A stretch of DNA of 64,000 nt from Kroppenstedtia sanguinis (GTDB lineage: Bacteria > Bacillota > Bacilli > Thermoactinomycetales > DSM-45169): contig NZ_JBNPXF010000005.1 in NCBI RefSeq assembly GCF_050433445.1, positions 101,665 through 165,664 of the forward strand. Direction: 5' to 3'. A program made the position numbers and the translations under genes. Shown piece by piece: positions 9,057 to 17,878 of the stretch (its first letter is position 1; each line of letters begins with the position of its first letter). The notes below the pieces were generated by a model. The model saw only the letters and a list, made by a program, of their open reading frames with translations. It did no database searches and was not told where the DNA came from.

Positions 9057-9086
9057 ATGCCAGGAATCCCTGGCATTTCTCTTGTT
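9057..9086 (+). terminator. Probable terminator after spoVD
   Basis: Perfect 8-bp stem ATGCCAGG / CCTGGCAT (9057-9064 and 9069-9076), 4-nt loop AATC, followed by TTCTCTTGTTT. The U-tract is interrupted, so it may be an attenuating rather than a full terminator before murE. Confidence 0.5.
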
Positions 9087-9141
9087 TCACAAGGCATGCC
9101 CGGAAAGCCCCGTCGGGGTGAACCGGTGAGGAGGGTTTCTG

Positions 9142-10623
9142 TTGAACCTGAATACGCTGATCGATTCACTTGTGGTAGCACAGATTACCGGAAACATTAC
9201 CGATCTGGAGATCACCGGTATGGAAGTGGATTCCCGGCAAGTTCGGCCGGGTGACTTATTTATTGCTTTGAAAGGATTCACCGTGGACGGGCATCGCTTT
9301 ATCCGCCAAGCAGTGGAAAAAGGAGCCCAGGCCGTCGTTTTGGAAGAGGAGATGGAGGTGGAGGTCCCTACCATCCGCGTACCGGACACCCGCAGGGCGA
9401 TGGCTGTTTTGGCTGATGTTTTTTACGGCCATCCCACTCATGATCTGAACTTGATTGCAGTGACGGGAACCAATGGCAAGACCACCGTCACTCATCTGAT
9501 CCGAAATATTTTCCGAGATTGCGGACATGAAACCGGCCTGATTGGCACCATCAACATGCAGATCGGACATAAGACCTATCCGGTGAAGAACACGACGCCA
9601 GATGTGTTGGAACTGCAACAGGGATTTCGCAAAATGGTGGATTGCGGTTGTAGCCATGCCGTTATCGAGGCTTCTTCCCATGCACTACATCTGGGGCGGA
9701 CCCGGGGTTGTCGCTTTAAAACCGCTGTCTTTACCAATCTGACTCAGGATCATCTGGATTACCATGGGACGATGGATCACTACCGTGCCGCCAAAGGGAT
9801 CCTTTTCGGTCAGCTGGGGAACGTCTATGGGGATCAGGTAGCGGATCAGCCTTTGGCAGTATTGAACATCGATGATGAAGCGGGCAAAATCTATATGGAG
9901 ACCACCTCCGCCCAAGTGATTACATATGGGGTGGAACACCCGGCGGATGTCCGCGGGGAAAACATCCGCTTTTATTCCGGCGGGACTCGCTTTACGCTGA
10001 ACACCTACCAGGGCAGCGTCGATATCGATATGAAGCTGATGGGGAAATTCAGTGTCTACAACGCCTTGGCAGCAGCGGCGGTCGCTTTGGGGGAAGGGAT
10101 TTCCTTAGAGAAGATCGGCGAAGTTCTATCTCAGGTCGAGGGGGTACCGGGCCGTCTGGAAGCGGTGAAGGCGGGCCAGCCATTCCCGGTGCTGGTGGAC
10201 TACGCTCACACTCCGGACAGTCTGGAAAATGTGTTGACCACAGTCCGTGGGTTTACCAAAGGAAACGTCATCTGTGTAGTGGGTTGCGGTGGGGATCGGG
10301 ATCGGAGCAAACGACCACAGATGGCTCGGATTGCGGCGGAAAACAGCGATCAGGTCGTCATTACCAGCGACAATCCTCGTACCGAGGATCCCCAAGGGAT
10401 CATCGAGGACATGCTGGTCGGGGTGGAGGAATTTCCGCAGAACCGGATTCAGGTGACTCCGGATCGGGCAGAAGCCATCCGCTATGCTGTCCGGAATGCT
10501 CAGGCGGATGATGTGGTGCTGATTGCCGGGAAAGGGCATGAAACCTATCAGGAAATCAACGGAATCCGCCATGATTTTGATGATCGTGAAGTGGCGCGAA
10601 CAGCCATTCTTGGCAAGGAATAG
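9142..10623 (+). CDS. murE: UDP-MurNAc-L-Ala-D-Glu:meso-diaminopimelate ligase MurE
   Basis: Cytoplasmic Mur ligase adding meso-diaminopimelate as the third residue of the peptidoglycan stem. 493 residues; N-terminal UDP-binding domain, ATP loop TGTNGKTT (K113), and the specificity motif DNPR (410-413), which in known MurE enzymes selects meso-DAP over lysine. dapF (DAP epimerase) near the end of the window fits DAP-type wall. TTG start with GGAGG 7 nt upstream; ends 5 bp before murF. Confidence 0.96.
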   Translation: MNLNTLIDSLVVAQITGNITDLEITGMEVDSRQVRPGDLFIALKGFTVDGHRFIRQAVEKGAQAVVLEEEMEVEVPTIRVPDTRRAMAVLADVFYGHPTHDLNLIAVTGTNGKTTVTHLIRNIFRDCGHETGLIGTINMQIGHKTYPVKNTTPDVLELQQGFRKMVDCGCSHAVIEASSHALHLGRTRGCRFKTAVFTNLTQDHLDYHGTMDHYRAAKGILFGQLGNVYGDQVADQPLAVLNIDDEAGKIYMETTSAQVITYGVEHPADVRGENIRFYSGGTRFTLNTYQGSVDIDMKLMGKFSVYNALAAAAVALGEGISLEKIGEVLSQVEGVPGRLEAVKAGQPFPVLVDYAHTPDSLENVLTTVRGFTKGNVICVVGCGGDRDRSKRPQMARIAAENSDQVVITSDNPRTEDPQGIIEDMLVGVEEFPQNRIQVTPDRAEAIRYAVRNAQADDVVLIAGKGHETYQEINGIRHDFDDREVARTAILGKE

Positions 10624-10628
10624 AGGTT

Positions 10629-12029
10629 ATGATCATGCAGAAAACCCTGATAGAGATCACGAAAGGGACCCATGGAAAACTGGTGGGCGGGGTTTCCGAC
10701 TCTCATCTGCTCGTGGATGGGGTGTCTACCGATACCCGAACGCTGAAACCCAATCATCTGTATGTTCCCCTGATCGGAGAACGTTTTGACGGACATGATT
10801 TTTGGATGGATGCGGTCCGTGCTGGGGCTGCAGCCTCCCTCTGGAGTCAGGAGGTTCCCCTTCCTGAAGATCCTCCTATTATCCCACTGATTCAGGTAGA
10901 GGATACACTGAGTGCCCTTCAGGAACTGGCGGCAGCATATCGGCAGGAGTTGGAAGTAAAAGTGGTGGGGATCACCGGTAGCAATGGGAAAACCACCACC
11001 AAGGATCTGACGGCTGCGATTCTGTCTACACGCTATCGAGTTCATCGGACCCAGGGGAACCTGAACAATCATATTGGACTCCCCCTCACACTGCTATCCA
11101 TGCCACCGGATACAGAAGTGGCCGTGGTGGAGATGGGGATGAATCACGCAGGGGAAATCGCCCGCTTATCGAACATCGCCACTCCGGATCTGGCGTTGGT
11201 GACCAATATCGGGGAAGCGCATCTGGAGTTTCTCGGTAGCCGAGGGGCGATTGCCGATGCCAAATTGGAAATTCGAGAAGGCTTGCCTTCTTCTGGGACG
11301 TTGATCATTAATGGCGATGAACCCTTGTTGCAGGAACGCCTCGTCGGTGAGAAACGCCCTGTAATCCGGGTCGGCTTCGAAGAGTCCAATGAGGATCGCA
11401 TCCTGGATCTAGAATTGAAGGGGAGGTCGGGGCTTGCCTTTTCCTCCTCTGCCACACATACTCGATTTGAAACTGGGTTGATGGGCAAACACAACGCCTT
11501 GAATGCTCTGCTGGGAATTCAGGCCGCTCGGTTGCTGGGATTGACGGAAACCGAGATCCAGGAGGGATTGAAAAGGGCTGAGGGTTCAGGAAGGCGTCTG
11601 GAAACTTCCCTGGCTTCCAATGGCATGCTCGTGGTGGATGATTCATACAATGCCAGCCCAACCGCAGTACGGGCAGCCATCGACTGGCTCACCTCTCTGG
11701 AAGGCTACGGAGAAAAATGGGTCTTGCTAGGGGATATGTTGGAATTGGGAGTCCAAGAGGAGGCCCTTCATCGGGAAGTGGGCAGTTATGCCTTCCAGCA
11801 GGGAATCTCTCAGGTGTTCACACTAGGAGAGCGGGCTCGCTGGATCGCAGAGGGTGCCCGTGCCGCCGACCCAGATCGGCCGGTGACCCATTTCAACTCG
11901 GTTGAAGAAGCAGTCAAAACCCTTCGCCAGCAGGGAGGATCAGGGATTGCCTTGTTGGTCAAAGCTTCCTTGATGGCCCGTCTGGACCGGGTTGTGCAGC
12001 AACTTACAAAAGGAGAGATCCAAGGGTAA
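10629..12029 (+). CDS. murF: UDP-MurNAc-tripeptide:D-Ala-D-Ala ligase MurF
   Basis: Adds D-Ala-D-Ala to UDP-MurNAc-tripeptide, completing the cytoplasmic precursor. 466 residues with Mur ligase domain order: N-terminal Rossmann-like domain, central ATPase with GSNGKTTTK (K121), C-terminal domain with VDDSYNASPTA. An ATG at 10635 is an alternative start. mraY starts on the next base after the stop, so the two are tightly coupled. Confidence 0.96.
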   Translation: MIMQKTLIEITKGTHGKLVGGVSDSHLLVDGVSTDTRTLKPNHLYVPLIGERFDGHDFWMDAVRAGAAASLWSQEVPLPEDPPIIPLIQVEDTLSALQELAAAYRQELEVKVVGITGSNGKTTTKDLTAAILSTRYRVHRTQGNLNNHIGLPLTLLSMPPDTEVAVVEMGMNHAGEIARLSNIATPDLALVTNIGEAHLEFLGSRGAIADAKLEIREGLPSSGTLIINGDEPLLQERLVGEKRPVIRVGFEESNEDRILDLELKGRSGLAFSSSATHTRFETGLMGKHNALNALLGIQAARLLGLTETEIQEGLKRAEGSGRRLETSLASNGMLVVDDSYNASPTAVRAAIDWLTSLEGYGEKWVLLGDMLELGVQEEALHREVGSYAFQQGISQVFTLGERARWIAEGARAADPDRPVTHFNSVEEAVKTLRQQGGSGIALLVKASLMARLDRVVQQLTKGEIQG

Positions 12030-13031
12030 ATGGATATGAGACTGATCCTGGTTCCCCTCGCTGTGGCCTTTGGCCTGGGCGTATTGCTGGGACCTTTCGT
12101 CATTCCGGTCCTGCGACGTTTGAAGTTCGGTCAGGCGATCCGGGAAGAAGGGCCCAAGGCCCACATGAAAAAAGCAGGAACTCCCACCATGGGGGGAACC
12201 ATTTTCCTAACCGTTTTGGTGTTGACAGCTATTCCGTTGAGCAATGTATTCTTTTTTGAACGGCTCTCGGATTTATTCTTTCTTCTGTTTGCCACATTGG
12301 GATATGGCATTTTGGGTTTTATGGATGACTATATCAAGGTCGTGATGAAGCGCAACTTGGGATTGACAGCGCGGCAGAAACTGCTGGGTCAGCTCTTTAT
12401 CGGCCTGGTTCTGTTCTGGGTATTGTGGGAGGTGCGGATTGTTCGGGGGGAGAACCCGGCGATCTCCAACATCGGGATCCCAGGAACCGATATCCATTTC
12501 CAACTGAGCTGGTTGTATCTGCCTTTGTTGGTGATCGTGATGATCGCTGCTTCCAATGCGGTGAATCTGACAGATGGTTTGGATGGTCTGGTGGCGGGAA
12601 CGGCTGCCATCGCCTATGGTGCCTACGCAGTCATCGGGATGGTTCAAAGCAACTATATGGTGGTCATCTTTTCCGCTGCGGTGGTGGGTGCCTTGTTGGG
12701 CTTTTTGGTTTTCAATGCCCATCCAGCCAAAGTGTTTATGGGGGACACAGGGTCCCTCGCCTTGGGTGGAGGACTGGCTGCTTTGGCGGTGATCACTAAG
12801 ACAGAGCTTTTGTTGCCGATCATCGGGGGTGTGTTTGTGGTTGAGACCCTTTCGGTGATGATTCAAGTGCTCTCCTTCAAAATCAGGGGGAAACGGATCT
12901 TCCGCATGAGTCCCCTCCACCATCACTTTGAACTGGTAGGTTGGTCGGAATGGCGGGTGGTCACCACCTTTTGGTTCGCCGGCTTCTTGTGCGCCGCCTT
13001 GGGTATTTACCTGGAGGTGTTCCTGAAGTGA
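12030..13031 (+). CDS. mraY: Phospho-MurNAc-pentapeptide transferase MraY
   Basis: Integral membrane enzyme making lipid I from UDP-MurNAc-pentapeptide and undecaprenyl phosphate. 333 residues with about ten hydrophobic helices. Conserved polar motifs: D99-D100 in FMDDYIK, NLTDGLDG with D182 and D185, and HHHFE near the C terminus. GTPTMGG after KKA marks the first cytoplasmic loop. The stop overlaps the murD start (GTGA). Confidence 0.96.
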   Translation: MDMRLILVPLAVAFGLGVLLGPFVIPVLRRLKFGQAIREEGPKAHMKKAGTPTMGGTIFLTVLVLTAIPLSNVFFFERLSDLFFLLFATLGYGILGFMDDYIKVVMKRNLGLTARQKLLGQLFIGLVLFWVLWEVRIVRGENPAISNIGIPGTDIHFQLSWLYLPLLVIVMIAASNAVNLTDGLDGLVAGTAAIAYGAYAVIGMVQSNYMVVIFSAAVVGALLGFLVFNAHPAKVFMGDTGSLALGGGLAALAVITKTELLLPIIGGVFVVETLSVMIQVLSFKIRGKRIFRMSPLHHHFELVGWSEWRVVTTFWFAGFLCAALGIYLEVFLK

Positions 13032-14395
13032 AGCCGTCTGACGAGGGATATACAGGCAAGAAAATCCTGGTATTGGGTCTGGCCCGCAGTGGAATGGCCG
13101 TGGCTCGGCTTCTCTGCCGCTTAGGGGCGAAAGTTACAGTAAATGATCGCAAGTCTCGCAGAGAAGCACCGGAGGCGGAAGAGCTGGAGAAGGCGGGGAT
13201 CCAGGTGGTATTGGGCGGACACCCGGAAGGATTGATCCACCAAGAGTGGGATCTTCTGGTGAAAAACCCGGGTATCCCTTACCGAGTGCCTTTGTTACAG
13301 GAAGCAGAGACACAGGGGATCCCGGTGGTCACCGAGGTGGAGATCGCCTGGCAATTGACGGAGGCGTCGATGATCGGGATCACCGGCTCTAACGGAAAAA
13401 CGACCACCACCTCCTTGGTGGGGCGCATGCTGGCCAGAGGGGGGATCCCGGCCCGTGTAGCGGGGAATATCGGGATGGCTTTGTCCGAGGTGGCCCCTGA
13501 TATGGGAGAAGAAGAGTGGCTGATCTCCGAGCTGAGTAGCTTCCAACTGAAAGGGACACGCCGTTTCCGTCCGCGGATCGGGGCGCTGCTCAACTTGGTC
13601 CCTGCTCATCTCGATTATCACGGTTCCATGGAGGATTATCTGGACTCGAAGCGCAAGCTCTTTGCCAACCAACAACCGGGAGATATTGCTGTTTTGAACC
13701 GGGACTCCGAGGTGTGCCGCGAGCTGGCTCCTCAGCTGAGAGGGGATGTGTGGTGGTTCAGCCGTCGGGAAGAGGTAGAGAGGGGTTTGATGGTGAAGAA
13801 GGGGTGGGTGACCGCCCGCTTACCTGGCGGGGAGGAGCTTTCCCTGCTACCCGTCTCCCAGGTCCAGCTACCAGGGGTTCATATGGAGAACGCTCTGGCG
13901 GCATCGGCGATTGCCTTGGCGGCAGGTTGTTCCGCAGATGCTCTCCGGGAGGAATTGCGGACTTTTACCGGGGTGGAGCATCGGTTGGAATTTGTGGCCA
14001 CCGTCGATGGGATACGCTACTACAATGATTCAAAGGCGACCAATGGAAAAGCAGCTACTTCAGCGATGGAATCCTTTACGGATCCGATTATTCTCATCGC
14101 TGGCGGCTTGGACAGAGGTGTCGATTTCCACGAGTTGGTTCCGGTGTTCCAACAGCGGCTCAAAGGGATTGTCACCTATGGGGAAGCGGGGGATATTCTA
14201 CTAAAACGGGCGGAGGAAGCTGGGGTTTCCTTGCGGGAGAAAGCAGAGGAAATCGCTGACGCGGTGACCCGAGCCTCTCATCTCGCCACTACTGGAGATG
14301 TTGTTCTTTTGTCCCCAGCCTGTGCCAGTTGGGATTTGTACACCTCATTTGAAGAACGGGGAAGCATTTTTAAACAAGCCGTGCATAATCTTTAA
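13028..14395 (+). CDS. murD: UDP-MurNAc-L-alanine:D-glutamate ligase MurD
   Basis: Adds D-glutamate to UDP-MurNAc-L-Ala. The open frame extends upstream through mraY, but the GTG at 13028, overlapping the mraY stop and placed after GGAGGTG (about 13012), gives 455 residues, close to the B. subtilis length. N-terminal VLGLARSG nucleotide-binding loop (about 13-20), ATP loop GSNGKTT (K124), and NDSKATN in the C-terminal domain. Confidence 0.95.
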   Translation: MKPSDEGYTGKKILVLGLARSGMAVARLLCRLGAKVTVNDRKSRREAPEAEELEKAGIQVVLGGHPEGLIHQEWDLLVKNPGIPYRVPLLQEAETQGIPVVTEVEIAWQLTEASMIGITGSNGKTTTTSLVGRMLARGGIPARVAGNIGMALSEVAPDMGEEEWLISELSSFQLKGTRRFRPRIGALLNLVPAHLDYHGSMEDYLDSKRKLFANQQPGDIAVLNRDSEVCRELAPQLRGDVWWFSRREEVERGLMVKKGWVTARLPGGEELSLLPVSQVQLPGVHMENALAASAIALAAGCSADALREELRTFTGVEHRLEFVATVDGIRYYNDSKATNGKAATSAMESFTDPIILIAGGLDRGVDFHELVPVFQQRLKGIVTYGEAGDILLKRAEEAGVSLREKAEEIADAVTRASHLATTGDVVLLSPACASWDLYTSFEERGSIFKQAVHNL

Positions 14396-14437
14396 ACAGG
14401 GCTTGCCCCTAAACTCTTCACTGAGGTGAAAACGTCC

Positions 14438-15535
14438 ATGGCCAAACCGCGGAGAACACCGGATCTGGTGATTATCATCGTGATCCTGCTGTTATTGACG
14501 ATCGGCGTCATCATGGTGTACAGTGCCAGTGCCGCTTATTCCCATCATAAGTTTGATGACAGCTTCTTCTATGCGAAACGTCAGATGCTGTTTGCCGCTT
14601 TGGGCGTTTTTTTGATGTGGATCGTATCCAGGCTGGATCCCGAACTCTTTTATCGCTGGGCCAAACCGGGGCTCATCGTTTGTTTTTTTCTGTTGGTGCT
14701 CGTTCTCATCCCTGGTGTTGGCATGGTGCGCGGGGGTGCCCGCAGTTGGTTAGGGATCGGAGCCTTCAGCATTCAACCTTCGGAGTTTATGAAGTTGGCC
14801 GTCATTCTGTTTTTGGCACGTTATCTGTCAGATCATGCCCGTCAGACGGATACCTTCACTCGGGGGATGCTGATGCCGCTGGTCTACTCTGGGGTCGCTT
14901 TTGCCCTCATTATGATGCAACCGGATCTGGGGACGGGGACGGTTCTGATGGGCACGGCTGCTGTGTTGATCTATACGGCAGGAGCGAGGATGAAGTACCT
15001 GTTCAGCCTTTGCCTGGCGGGAGTCCTCGGCTTTGCTGGTTTGGTGTTGGCGGCACCTTACCGGATTCAGCGGATCACTGCCTTTCTCGATCCTTGGCAA
15101 GATCCCTTAGGAGCCGGTTATCAGGTGATCCAGTCTCTGTTTGCCATCGGACCGGGAGGTTTGATGGGATTGGGGCTGGGACTCAGTCGGCAAAAACATT
15201 TGTATCTGCCTGAACCGCACACGGACTTTATTTTCTCCATCCTTGCAGAAGAAATGGGCTTTCTCGGTGCCGGAACGGTAATCATCCTCTTTGCCGTGCT
15301 GGTATGGAGGGGGCTCCGAGTGGCGATAATGGCTCCAAATCAGTTTCACAGTTTGATCGCTGCCGGAGTGACGGGGATGATCGTGATTCAGGCTGTGATC
15401 AATATTGGGGTGGTGACGGGAGCCTTTCCGGTGACCGGGATCACCCTGCCCTTTCTCAGTTATGGTGGTTCTTCTCTCACTCTGACCTTGGCGGCGGTGG
15501 GGATTCTGTTAAACTTGTCCCGATACACCGAATGA
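14438..15535 (+). CDS. spoVE: SEDS glycosyltransferase SpoVE (FtsW family)
   Basis: Polytopic peptidoglycan glycan polymerase that works with a class B PBP. The ATG at 14438 lies 8 nt after GAGGTGA and gives 365 residues, the size of B. subtilis SpoVE; the GTG at 14426 lies inside that Shine-Dalgarno. About ten transmembrane segments. Family motifs: QPSEFMKLA, GARSWLGIG, and GVVTGAFPVTGITLPFLSYG near the C terminus. Position between murD and murG is that of spoVE; partner SpoVD is encoded upstream. In this organism it could also serve vegetative division, since no second SEDS gene is in the window. Confidence 0.93.
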   Translation: MAKPRRTPDLVIIIVILLLLTIGVIMVYSASAAYSHHKFDDSFFYAKRQMLFAALGVFLMWIVSRLDPELFYRWAKPGLIVCFFLLVLVLIPGVGMVRGGARSWLGIGAFSIQPSEFMKLAVILFLARYLSDHARQTDTFTRGMLMPLVYSGVAFALIMMQPDLGTGTVLMGTAAVLIYTAGARMKYLFSLCLAGVLGFAGLVLAAPYRIQRITAFLDPWQDPLGAGYQVIQSLFAIGPGGLMGLGLGLSRQKHLYLPEPHTDFIFSILAEEMGFLGAGTVIILFAVLVWRGLRVAIMAPNQFHSLIAAGVTGMIVIQAVINIGVVTGAFPVTGITLPFLSYGGSSLTLTLAAVGILLNLSRYTE

Positions 15536-15638
15536 CACGCGGATTCAGTCCGGTGGGACAGGAGAATGGGGTAGATCTGAGCTTTTACAAAGCATGCAGA
15601 TGAAGTAAGTGGATCCCGGTGAGTTTTGCGCCTGAAGG

Positions 15639-15670
15639 GCGCAAAGACGAATCCAAGTCCCACCCTCCCG
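15639..15670 (+). mobile_element. Possible short remnant of the type A repeat
   Basis: GCGCAAAGACGAATCCAAG plus TCCCACCCTCCCG closely resembles a segment of the complete type A copy at 53793 (GCGCAAAGGCGAATCAAAG then TCCCACCATCCCG). No termini are left. It lies between spoVE and murG. Confidence 0.35.
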
Positions 15671-15722
15671 CCCGTCCAAAAATGATGTAAATCACAATAT
15701 TTCGAGGGAAACGGGTGATATC

Positions 15723-16838
15723 ATGAATAGACTCATGCTCTCCGGAGGAGGAACGGGTGGACATATATACCCCGCGTTATCGATTGCCAAGGCTTTTCGC
15801 CTTCGCAATCCAGAAGCGGAGATTGGATATATCGGAACGCCAAACGGATTGGAAGCCAAAATTGTTCCCAAAGAGGAAGGGATCCAATTCTTCCAGGTGG
15901 AAATCCAGGGCTTTCGCCGCAAGATTTCTTTGGATAATCTGCAGACCTTGACCAAATTTGTTCGTGCCGTCCGGGATTCTAAGCAGTATATCCGTCAATT
16001 TCAACCGGAGGCGGTGGTGGGAACTGGCGGGTATGTGAGCGGTCCGGCCCTATATGCAGCGGCTCAGCTGGGAGTCCCGACATTAATTGTGGAACCTGAT
16101 GTGTTGCCGGGACTGACCACCCGTTTTCTCTCCCGCTATGTGGATGTGGTGGCGATCAGTTTGAGCGGATCGGAGAAGCATCTAACCAAGGCGAAGCGTG
16201 TTTTCCACACCGGGAACCCCCGGGGGACCGAAGTCACCCATGCCCAGGCGGAGAAGGGCAAAGAAGCTCTCGGTATCGCAGGAGAGGACAAGCCTTTGGT
16301 GCTCATTTTCGGCGGCAGTCGGGGGGCCAAACCGCTCAATGACGCTGTCAATGAGATGGTGCCCTGGATTCGGGAAGCAAGCCACCTCCATTTCGTCTAT
16401 GTGACAGGCGAAGTGCATTATGATGAGGTTACTGCTAAGATAGAAAACGACGGAGAGATTTCCAATCTGACCATTCGGCCTTTTCTCTTCAATATGCCCG
16501 ATGTACTGGCGGCCACTTCCTTGGTGGTCGGACGAGCAGGCGCTTCCACTTTGGCGGAACTGACTGCACTTGGAATTCCGTCGATCCTGATTCCATCTCC
16601 CTATGTCACCAACAATCACCAGGAGGCCAATGCCCGTTGGTTGGAGGGACAGGGAGCTGGCCGTATGATCCTGGAACAAGAGTTGACTGGTGAGAAGCTG
16701 TGGAGCATCATCCGCGAGATTGTGGAGGATTCCGAGTGTCGTCAGCAGATGAGTGAAGCAGCGCGTAAACTGGGGCGACCGGATGCAGCGGAGGTGATCG
16801 TCGATGAGTTGGAACAATTATCCGGCGGAAAAAGTTGA
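15723..16838 (+). CDS. murG: Lipid II synthase MurG
   Basis: Membrane-associated glycosyltransferase that adds GlcNAc to lipid I to give lipid II. 371 residues of GT-B fold. The N-terminal donor/acceptor loop is SGGGTGGHIYPALS (GGGTGGH at residues 8-14), and the second domain has FGGSRGAKPLN and VGRAGASTLAEL. Start ATG at 15723 after GGGTGAT. Preceded by a 187-bp gap with a possible repeat remnant. Confidence 0.95.
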   Translation: MNRLMLSGGGTGGHIYPALSIAKAFRLRNPEAEIGYIGTPNGLEAKIVPKEEGIQFFQVEIQGFRRKISLDNLQTLTKFVRAVRDSKQYIRQFQPEAVVGTGGYVSGPALYAAAQLGVPTLIVEPDVLPGLTTRFLSRYVDVVAISLSGSEKHLTKAKRVFHTGNPRGTEVTHAQAEKGKEALGIAGEDKPLVLIFGGSRGAKPLNDAVNEMVPWIREASHLHFVYVTGEVHYDEVTAKIENDGEISNLTIRPFLFNMPDVLAATSLVVGRAGASTLAELTALGIPSILIPSPYVTNNHQEANARWLEGQGAGRMILEQELTGEKLWSIIREIVEDSECRQQMSEAARKLGRPDAAEVIVDELEQLSGGKS

Positions 16839-16865
16839 AACGGGTTCCGGGGGATGCGGACTTCC

Positions 16866-16894
16866 GTCACACAAATGGTTCATGGGCATAGACT
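16866..16894 (+). promoter_or_regulatory. Candidate sigma-E-type promoter before murB
   Basis: GTCACACA (16866-16873), 13-nt spacer, CATAGACT (16887-16894). B. subtilis sigma-E promoters resemble GTCATATT, about 13 nt, CATACAAT; the matches are 5/8 and 6/8. It lies in a 117-bp murG-murB gap with no obvious sigma-A promoter. Eye-matched, so tentative. Confidence 0.35.
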
Positions 16895-16955
16895 ATCATA
16901 TATCACGCCCGGAACTCATTTTTGAGGTGAATATCGGCAAAGGGAGGAACCTATT

Positions 16956-17864
16956 TTGGAATCGATCGCTCAGGAAATGAAGCAAGCCGATATCCGGGAT
17001 GTACGCATCAATGAACTGTTATCCCGTCATACGACATGGAAAGTGGGCGGTCCCGCTGATCTTTTGGTCTACCCCACGGACAAGGGTGAACTGGAGCGGG
17101 CCATGTCCGTGATTCACAAACACGGCCTCCCCTGGCGGGTGATCGGCAGGGGATCCAACCTGTTGGTACGGGATGGTGGAATCCGTGGTGTCGTGATCAA
17201 AATGGGAAACGGAATGGACCATTTGCAAGTGGAGGGAGACCGCGTCACGGCGGGAGGCGGGTATTCCTTTGTCAAATTGTCGGTGATGATCTCCAGACAG
17301 GGCTTGACCGGACTGGAATTTGCCGGTGGAATTCCCGGTACTGTCGGGGGAGCTGTGTTCATGAATGCTGGTGCCCACGGGTCTGAAGTCTGTGAAGTGC
17401 TGGAAAAGGCAGAAGTTCTTCTGGAAAATGGGGAATGGGCTGTATTGGATAACGAAGAACTTCAATTCAGCTACCGCACTTCCATCCTGCAAAAGGAAAA
17501 GCGCGGGGTGGTGACAGAGGCCACATTTCAACTGAAGGAAGGAAATCGGGAGGAAGTGTTGGCCACCATGGCTCGGTACAAGGAGCAGCGCAGACAGTCC
17601 CAGCCCCTGCAAGATCGTTGTGCGGGAAGTGTCTTTCGGAATCCGACGGGGGATCATTCCGGCCGTCTGATCGAAGCTGCGGGGCTGAAAGGTTACCGGA
17701 TCGGCGATGCAGAAGTGTCCACCCGGCATGCCAATTTCATCGTCAATCGCGGAAACGCGACGGCAAACGATGTTCTCACCCTAATTAGGCACATCATCAG
17801 AACCATTGAGCAGAAGTACGGGGTTACTCTGGTACCGGAAGTTCAGGTGGTGGGCGAGGGGTAG
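16956..17864 (+). CDS. murB: UDP-N-acetylenolpyruvoylglucosamine reductase MurB
   Basis: FAD/NADPH reductase converting UDP-GlcNAc-enolpyruvate to UDP-MurNAc. 302 residues, type II (short) MurB. FAD-binding segments RHTTWKVGGPADL and GRGSNLLV near the N terminus; the catalytic proton donor lies in RCAGSVFRNP (S225); a conserved acidic residue is E295 in VPEVQ. TTG start after AAAGGGAGG. It is followed by murA, so the two steps to UDP-MurNAc are adjacent. Confidence 0.95.
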   Translation: MESIAQEMKQADIRDVRINELLSRHTTWKVGGPADLLVYPTDKGELERAMSVIHKHGLPWRVIGRGSNLLVRDGGIRGVVIKMGNGMDHLQVEGDRVTAGGGYSFVKLSVMISRQGLTGLEFAGGIPGTVGGAVFMNAGAHGSEVCEVLEKAEVLLENGEWAVLDNEELQFSYRTSILQKEKRGVVTEATFQLKEGNREEVLATMARYKEQRRQSQPLQDRCAGSVFRNPTGDHSGRLIEAAGLKGYRIGDAEVSTRHANFIVNRGNATANDVLTLIRHIIRTIEQKYGVTLVPEVQVVGEG

Positions 17865-17878
17865 ACGGAGGTGGAACA